Assembly: GCF_020400655.1 (NCBI RefSeq)
Contig: NZ_JAINRC010000018.1
Span: 1 to 64,000, forward strand
Direction of reading: 5' to 3'
DNA length: 64,000 nt
DNA from: Streptomyces spinosus
Lineage (GTDB): Bacteria > Actinomycetota > Actinomycetes > Streptomycetales > Streptomycetaceae
The position numbers and the translations under genes were made by a program. The first letter of the stretch is position 1, and each line of letters opens with the position of its first letter. Below the pieces are notes generated by a model that had not been told where the DNA came from, did not search any database, and saw nothing but the letters and a program-made list of their open reading frames with translations. Shown one piece after another: positions 59,527-64,000 of the stretch.

Positions 59527-62298
59527 TCAGGAGGTCGCCGGCATCCCTTCGAGGGGCACGGAGCCGATCTCCTTGCGGGAGGAGATGCCAAGCTTCGCGA
59601 AGATCTTCCGCAAATGCCATTCGACCGTGTGCGGGCTGAGAAACAGCCGGGCGCCGATCTCCGGGTTCGTGAAGCCGCCCTGGGCGAGTCGCGCGATCTC
59701 GGCTTCCTTCGCTGTGAGGACCACCGGCGTCGCCGAGGCGCGTTTGCGCACTTTCACGCCCACGGCCTGCAACTCGCGTCGCGCACGCTCCGCGAATGCC
59801 TCGGCCCCGGCTTCGCCGAGCATCGTGTACGCCTCGCTCAGCTGGGAACGGGCCTCGGCCTTTCGCTGTTCCAGGCGCAGCCACTCACCGTAGCGAAGTC
59901 GTGCCCGCGCGCCGTCCATCCGGGCCTGAGCCGTGTCGAGCCGTTCGATCGCTTCCCGGTGCAGGACGTCGGCATCGCGCCCCTCGCTCACCAGGGCACG
60001 AGTGGCGGCCGAGATGCCGAGCACCCAGTCGGTTCCGCTGACCTGGGCCATCTCCTCGATCGTCCGCACAGCCTCGGCCACCTGCGCGGCCCGCCCCAGT
60101 CGTGCGGCCGCTTCGACGAGTTCGACCCGGGACTGGAGGGACAGTCCGAGTTCCTGCGGGTTCTCGCACCCCCGCTCGGCGGAGGCGAAGGCCTCCTCGT
60201 ACCGGCCCAGACCGTTGTAGAGGACCGCCGCCGCCCACTGGGTCGCCGTCGTCACCTTGCCCTCGTCCTGCAGGAGACGGTCGTGCGTGAGTGTCTCGAT
60301 CGCCTGCCGGGTCGTGGACTCCCGTCCCTTGAAGGGCTCCACGACGAGTGCCCCGTAGTGCGCGAAGAAGCCGCTGCCCGTGGCTTCACCGATCGCGTTC
60401 GCTTCCACCGCCAGGGAGTCTGCGCCACGGAGGTCACCGGCGAACACCCGGTTCGACAGACGCAGCAGGAGGGCCGAGGGCAGGACGGCGAGCGCCCCGT
60501 TGCCACGGGCGGAGTCGACCAGCCGTGCCGAGAGCTCGGACCAGGCGGCGAAGTCCCAGGTGCTGTGTGCCATGCGGCACACGAGCGGAAGCCATCCCAG
60601 AGCTTGCTCCCGGGAAAGTCCTCCCGTGCGGAACGCGTCGACGGCCTCCTGGAGGATCGGCGCGCCCGCGGAGTATCCCTCGGTGATCACCCGTGCGAGA
60701 CCGGTCAAGAGAAGACCTTCACGGCTCCCGGCGTCGACGCGGCCCGGCGCGCTCAGCACCGCCTCGGCGACGTCGCGGACCCCACCCGTGGCCAGCCGGC
60801 CCGCGGTCAGGGCCGCGTAGATCGCGTCCCGGTACGTCTCACCGGCGAGTACGGCGTCGTACGGCTGGAGCCGCTTGGCCGCTTCGAGCAACAGCGGCAG
60901 GCCGGCGCTGGCGCTTTTGGCCGCGGACATGATCTGTCCCCGGAGCAAGGTCGCCTGTGCGGCTCCGACCTCGTCGAGATGGCTCAGTTCCGCAGCATCG
61001 ACCAGTTCCCGTGCCACGTCGAAGGCGCCCGCCTGGTACTCGGCCTGCGCCGCCGCCAATGCCCTGGCTCCGCGGCGTACGGGATCCGGAGTCAGTTCGG
61101 TGGCCCGATGCAGGAATGCCGCCGCCGCCGCGACCCCGCCGCGCGCGTACGCCCGCCCGGCGGAGCCCTCCAGCTCGGCGGCCACGGCCTCGTCCGGTCC
61201 CGTCGACGCGCTCGCCAGGTGCCATACGCGGCGTTCGGGATAGGCGCTCGCGTCGATCGAGTCGGCCAGAGCCGCATGCACGCGGCGGCGTTCCTCGAAG
61301 CCGACGGCACGGTACGCCGCGGAGCGAACCAGCGGGTGGCGAAAACGCACCCATGTGCCGAGCGTCATCAGTCCCGACGCCTCGGCGTGGGTCACGGCGG
61401 TGTCCACGGAGATTCCCAGGCGCTCGGCGGCATCCCGCAGCAGGGTCACGTCACCGACCGGCTCGGTGGCGGCGATGAGCAGCAGTTGTCGCGCCTCCGC
61501 GGGAAGCGACTGGATTCTGCGGAGGAAGCCCGCCTCGATCTGGCTGGACAGGGGCCGGGCACCGGGCCCTGGGATACCTCCGGCCAACTCGACGGCGGTC
61601 AGCCCTCGCGGCAGCTCCAGCAGGGCCAGCGGATTGCCGCGCGCCTCGGCGATGACGCGGTCGCGCACACGCTGGTCGAGCGGCCCGGTGACGACGGAGT
61701 CGAGGAGTCTGCGGGACTCGCGCTCGCTCAGTCCACGCACAGCAAGCTCCGGCAGGTCGGCGAGAATGTCGGGGGAGCCGGATTCCCGGACGGCCAGCAC
61801 GAGCAGAACCGATTCAGCAAGCAGCCGGCGCGCGACGAAGCCCAGAATCTGGGCCGACACACGGTCCAGCCACTGCGCGTCGTCGACCAGGCAGAGCAAC
61901 GGCTCGTCGCCGACGGCCCCGGCGAGCAGACTCAACGTGGCCAGACCGACGAGGAAGCGGTCGGGCGCGTCACCGACCCGCATCCCGAACGCGGTGCGCA
62001 GCGCGTCGCGTTGCGGCTCGGGAAGACCATCGAGATGGGACAGCAGCGGGGCGCAGAGCTGGTGCAGCGCGGCGTAGGAAAGCTCCATCTCGGACTGCAC
62101 TCCGGCCGCCCTGACGACGCGGCATCCGGTGGCACGGTCGCACAGATGGTTCAGCAGCTCGGTCTTCCCGATGCCCGCCTCACCGCGCAGCACCAGGACC
62201 CCGCTTCGCCCGGCCCTGGCCTGTGCGAGGAGGTCATCGAGAACCTTGCACTCGTCCCGCCGCCCGAAGAGTCCGGTCCGTGCTCCGTCCCTCGCCAT
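59527..62298 (-). CDS. LAL-type LuxR transcriptional regulator, copy 3
   Basis: This 923-residue protein begins MARDGARTGLFGRRDECKVL and has Walker A GEAGIGKT, Walker B CLVDDAQWLD, a long helical repeat region and a C-terminal LuxR domain (TNPEIGARLFLSPHTVEWHLRKIFAKLGISSRKEI). It is organised like copies 1 and 2 and appears paralogous to both. The OsmC gene on the opposite strand separates it from sigma copy 3. Such STAND-type regulators integrate ATP and an effector; the ligand is unknown. Confidence 0.93.
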   Translation of the reverse strand: MARDGARTGLFGRRDECKVLDDLLAQARAGRSGVLVLRGEAGIGKTELLNHLCDRATGCRVVRAAGVQSEMELSYAALHQLCAPLLSHLDGLPEPQRDALRTAFGMRVGDAPDRFLVGLATLSLLAGAVGDEPLLCLVDDAQWLDRVSAQILGFVARRLLAESVLLVLAVRESGSPDILADLPELAVRGLSERESRRLLDSVVTGPLDQRVRDRVIAEARGNPLALLELPRGLTAVELAGGIPGPGARPLSSQIEAGFLRRIQSLPAEARQLLLIAATEPVGDVTLLRDAAERLGISVDTAVTHAEASGLMTLGTWVRFRHPLVRSAAYRAVGFEERRRVHAALADSIDASAYPERRVWHLASASTGPDEAVAAELEGSAGRAYARGGVAAAAAFLHRATELTPDPVRRGARALAAAQAEYQAGAFDVARELVDAAELSHLDEVGAAQATLLRGQIMSAAKSASAGLPLLLEAAKRLQPYDAVLAGETYRDAIYAALTAGRLATGGVRDVAEAVLSAPGRVDAGSREGLLLTGLARVITEGYSAGAPILQEAVDAFRTGGLSREQALGWLPLVCRMAHSTWDFAAWSELSARLVDSARGNGALAVLPSALLLRLSNRVFAGDLRGADSLAVEANAIGEATGSGFFAHYGALVVEPFKGRESTTRQAIETLTHDRLLQDEGKVTTATQWAAAVLYNGLGRYEEAFASAERGCENPQELGLSLQSRVELVEAAARLGRAAQVAEAVRTIEEMAQVSGTDWVLGISAATRALVSEGRDADVLHREAIERLDTAQARMDGARARLRYGEWLRLEQRKAEARSQLSEAYTMLGEAGAEAFAERARRELQAVGVKVRKRASATPVVLTAKEAEIARLAQGGFTNPEIGARLFLSPHTVEWHLRKIFAKLGISSRKEIGSVPLEGMPATS

Positions 62299-62387
62299 GA
62301 CAGCCTCCCGGCCGCCACGATACCTTGGCGCTCAAGGACGTCGAGCCCGTCCCGAACATGCCGCTCTCCCTTTTCACGGCGCGGGGA

Positions 62388-62729
62388 TCAGGCCACCGAC
62401 CCCACGACGACGGCCGTGCACACGAACGTCAACATGATGATCACGGCCATGGCGATCAGTGTTCCGCGCAGCCATCGCCCGAACCGGATGTCGTTCGCCG
62501 TCTCGGCCGCGCCGACATTCTCGGCGATGTACTTCGTGACCATGTGGGCCACGTGCTTCTGCTCCTCGAGATACCACAACTCGATATCCCTCTTCTGTCC
62601 GTGGCTCAGCCCGTCCATCCTCGCGGTGAAGGCCGTCACACGCCGGCGAGCAGCACTGAGATGAGCCTCGCGGTACAAATACGCCTCTATGTCGACCAGT
62701 CCACGAGCTGCCTGTTTGTTCATGTTCAT
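62388..62729 (-). CDS. Small tail-anchored membrane protein
   Basis: This 113-residue protein starts at ATG 62729 behind GGAAGG. A charged helical N-terminal region (IEAYLYREAHLSAARRRVTA, QKRDIELWYLEEQKHVAHMV) precedes one membrane helix at about 90-112 (GTLIAMAVIIMLTFVCTAVVV) at the very C-terminus. I do not recognise a family with certainty. It is probably upstream of, and co-oriented with, LAL copy 3, 89 bases apart. Confidence 0.75.
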   Translation of the reverse strand: MNMNKQAARGLVDIEAYLYREAHLSAARRRVTAFTARMDGLSHGQKRDIELWYLEEQKHVAHMVTKYIAENVGAAETANDIRFGRWLRGTLIAMAVIIMLTFVCTAVVVGSVA

Positions 62730-62842
62730 GATGCCTTCCAGAGTCGGTGGCCCGGCGGTCGGCACCTGGACCGGGCTGCCGGCGGCCGACCGCTCACTCG
62801 ATCGGCCGCCCGGTGTGATCCGGTGGGCTGGGAGCCGGCGGT

Positions 62843-63562
62843 TCAGCCGGTCGCCTGCGCCGCCTCGTCGATCAGGCGCGCGACGTCACCGGGACGCGAG
62901 ACGCCGACCGCGTGGGAGGCGGTAACGCTCACCATGGTCGCCTTCGCGCGCTCGGCCATGAAGATCTGCGCCTGGGCCGGGATGTTCCGGTCCTCGGTGG
63001 CCACGAGAACCCACGACGGAATGTCCGTCCACGCCGGCGCGGAGGCACCCTCCGCCAGCGCGACGTCGGTCACGGGCCGCTGGGTCGCGGCCATGACCGC
63101 CGTGATCTCCTCCGGAACGTCGGCGGCGAACTGCTGGTGGAACTTGCTCTTCTCGATGTAGAGATCCGTGACCTGACTACCGTCCGGCAGGGTGACCGGT
63201 ACCGGACGGAGCGCCTCCCCCAGGGTGCTGCCCGGGAACTTGCCGGAGAGGGTGACCGCGCTCTCCCCCTCGTCCGGCAGGAAGGCGGCGACGTAGACGA
63301 GTGCCTTGACGTTGTCGAGGCTGCCGGCGGCGTTGCTGATCACCGAGCCGCCGTAGGAGTGGCCGGCGAGGACCACCGGGCCGTCGACGGAGGCCACGAG
63401 TTGTCCGACGTACTCGCTGTCTCCGGCCAGTCCGCGTAGCGGGTTGCTCGCGGCCACCACCGGATAGCCGTGCGACTGGAGCTTTTCGATGACACCGTTC
63501 CAACTGGAGGAGTCTGCGAATGCGCCGTGGACGAGGACGATGGTCGGCTTCTGTGCACTCAT
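62843..63562 (-). CDS. Alpha/beta hydrolase
   Basis: This 239-residue protein begins IVLVHGAFADSSSWNGVIEKL and has the nucleophile elbow GHSYGGSV (Ser about residue 70) and the late-strand SWVLVATEDRNIPAQAQIFMA. The final histidine is in VTASHAVGVSRP. It matches the EstC/methylesterase-like group of small alpha/beta hydrolases common next to stress regulators in actinomycetes. The RBS is GAAAGG. It lies downstream of a second hydrolase gene on the same strand. Confidence 0.93.
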   Translation of the reverse strand: MSAQKPTIVLVHGAFADSSSWNGVIEKLQSHGYPVVAASNPLRGLAGDSEYVGQLVASVDGPVVLAGHSYGGSVISNAAGSLDNVKALVYVAAFLPDEGESAVTLSGKFPGSTLGEALRPVPVTLPDGSQVTDLYIEKSKFHQQFAADVPEEITAVMAATQRPVTDVALAEGASAPAWTDIPSWVLVATEDRNIPAQAQIFMAERAKATMVSVTASHAVGVSRPGDVARLIDEAAQATG

Positions 63563-63627
63563 GAGAGTGGCCTTTCGTTCTGCCAGTGACTGTGTCCGGA
63601 ATTCGTCCGCGGAATACCGCGGGACGA

Positions 63628-64000
63628 TCAGTCGGTGCCCAGGGCCTTGCGCAGAACGTGGACGGCCTGCTCGATCGCCGCGGTCGAGGCCCGAGTTCCG
63701 CGGACCGGGTTCAGCATCATGAAGTCGTGCAGGGTGGCGTTGTAGCGGACGCTGGTCGTCGGCACGCCGGCCTGGATCAGCTTGCGGGCGTACGCTTCAC
63801 CTTCGTCGCGCAGTACGTCGTTCTCGTCGACCACGACATATGCCGGCGGCAGCCCCTGAAGGTCCTCCAGGGTCGCGCGCAGGGGCGAGGCCGTGATCTG
63901 GTCACGCTCGGCCGGGTCGGTGGTGTAGGCGTTCCAGAACCACTCCATGGCCTTCGCCGTCAGGTGCGGACCGTGGGCGAAGAGGCGGTAGCTCTCGGTG
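63628..64000 (-). CDS. Alpha/beta hydrolase (acetyl-esterase type), truncated by the window edge
   Basis: The C-terminal 123 residues of an Abhydrolase_3/HSL-type esterase. The visible part contains WFWNAYTTDP, LPPAYVVVDENDVLRDEGEA (catalytic Asp region) and the catalytic His region TLHDFMML. The HGGG oxyanion motif and nucleophile must lie beyond base 64000. These enzymes cleave short acyl esters in the cytoplasm. It precedes the other hydrolase gene on the same strand, 65 bases apart. Confidence 0.85.
   Translation of the reverse strand, partial: TESYRLFAHGPHLTAKAMEWFWNAYTTDPAERDQITASPLRATLEDLQGLPPAYVVVDENDVLRDEGEAYARKLIQAGVPTTSVRYNATLHDFMMLNPVRGTRASTAAIEQAVHVLRKALGTD

Noticed and set aside
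59614..62664. 1016-codon plus-strand reading frame
   Set aside because: Antisense to LAL copy 3, with a product rich in Gly, Arg and Gln and no recognisable domain.
1..64000. CRISPR arrays, tRNA, rRNA, polyketide or non-ribosomal peptide synthase genes
   Set aside because: None of the required repeats, cloverleaf structures or megasynthase domains is visible anywhere in the window.

Overview
The window reads as chromosomal DNA from a high-GC actinomycete, most likely Streptomyces. Genes show strong third-position GC, starts are often GTG preceded by AGGAGG-like sites, and the gene families are typical of the genus: LAL-type LuxR regulators, ECF sigma factors, GPP34, TerD, STAS/HATPase partner switches, an actinobacterial holin-like protein with a DUF3618 protein, and an orphan gas-vesicle protein. 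No rRNA, tRNA, CRISPR array or intact insertion sequence is visible. The species cannot be named from the sequence.

Region 1 (0.6-6 kb) is a compact, probably undescribed peptide system. A 61-residue precursor with ten cysteines at its C-terminal end is followed by a MauE/DoxX-like redox membrane protein, a membrane-anchored thioredoxin-fold protein with a CGPC site, an ABC exporter without a peptidase domain, and an S26 signal peptidase that overlaps the exporter stop. Tandem inverted repeats lie upstream of the precursor and a long hairpin separates it from the maturation genes. A convergent HTH-membrane-ricin-like protein closes the group. The genes suggest a peptide that is exported, cut at an A-x-A site and folded with dedicated disulfide chemistry.

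Region 2 (6-9 kb) holds a quinone-oxidoreductase gene with twin 18-20 bp palindromes, a MarR regulator, and a dihydrofolate-reductase-fold protein. Region 3 (9.4-16.5 kb) is a secreted plant-polysaccharide operon: GH105, a polysaccharide-lyase-like protein, a GH28/fucosidase-like/discoidin fusion, and a GH27 alpha-galactosidase whose CBM35 is broken near 16,110.

Region 4 (16-34 kb) is mixed housekeeping and accessory DNA: a carboxylesterase with GPP34, a two-component system, a LysE exporter, holin-like and DUF3618 proteins, an orphan GvpA/J, CorA, an RsbW-like kinase with two STAS proteins and an MFS transporter, two YceI proteins, TerD with TatA, and a PAP2 phosphatase. Region 5 (34-42 kb) has a PIMT-like methyltransferase, a VOC protein, flavohemoprotein with NsrR, GNAT, a secreted hypothetical protein and an SDR.

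Region 6 (42.7-64 kb) is dominated by three pairings of an ECF41-like sigma factor with a truncated SnoaL tail and a giant LAL-type LuxR ATPase, plus a fourth, internally deleted LAL pseudogene. Between them are oxidoreductase, OsmC, NmrA, aldehyde dehydrogenase and hydrolase genes. Seven intergenic sites from 36 to 59 kb share TGTCAC(A/G) (one is GGTCACA), exactly 16 bases, then NGTC. This matches the promoter signature known for ECF41 sigma factors, and suggests that the duplicated sigma factors control a local redox/detoxification regulon, including at least one of the sigma genes themselves.
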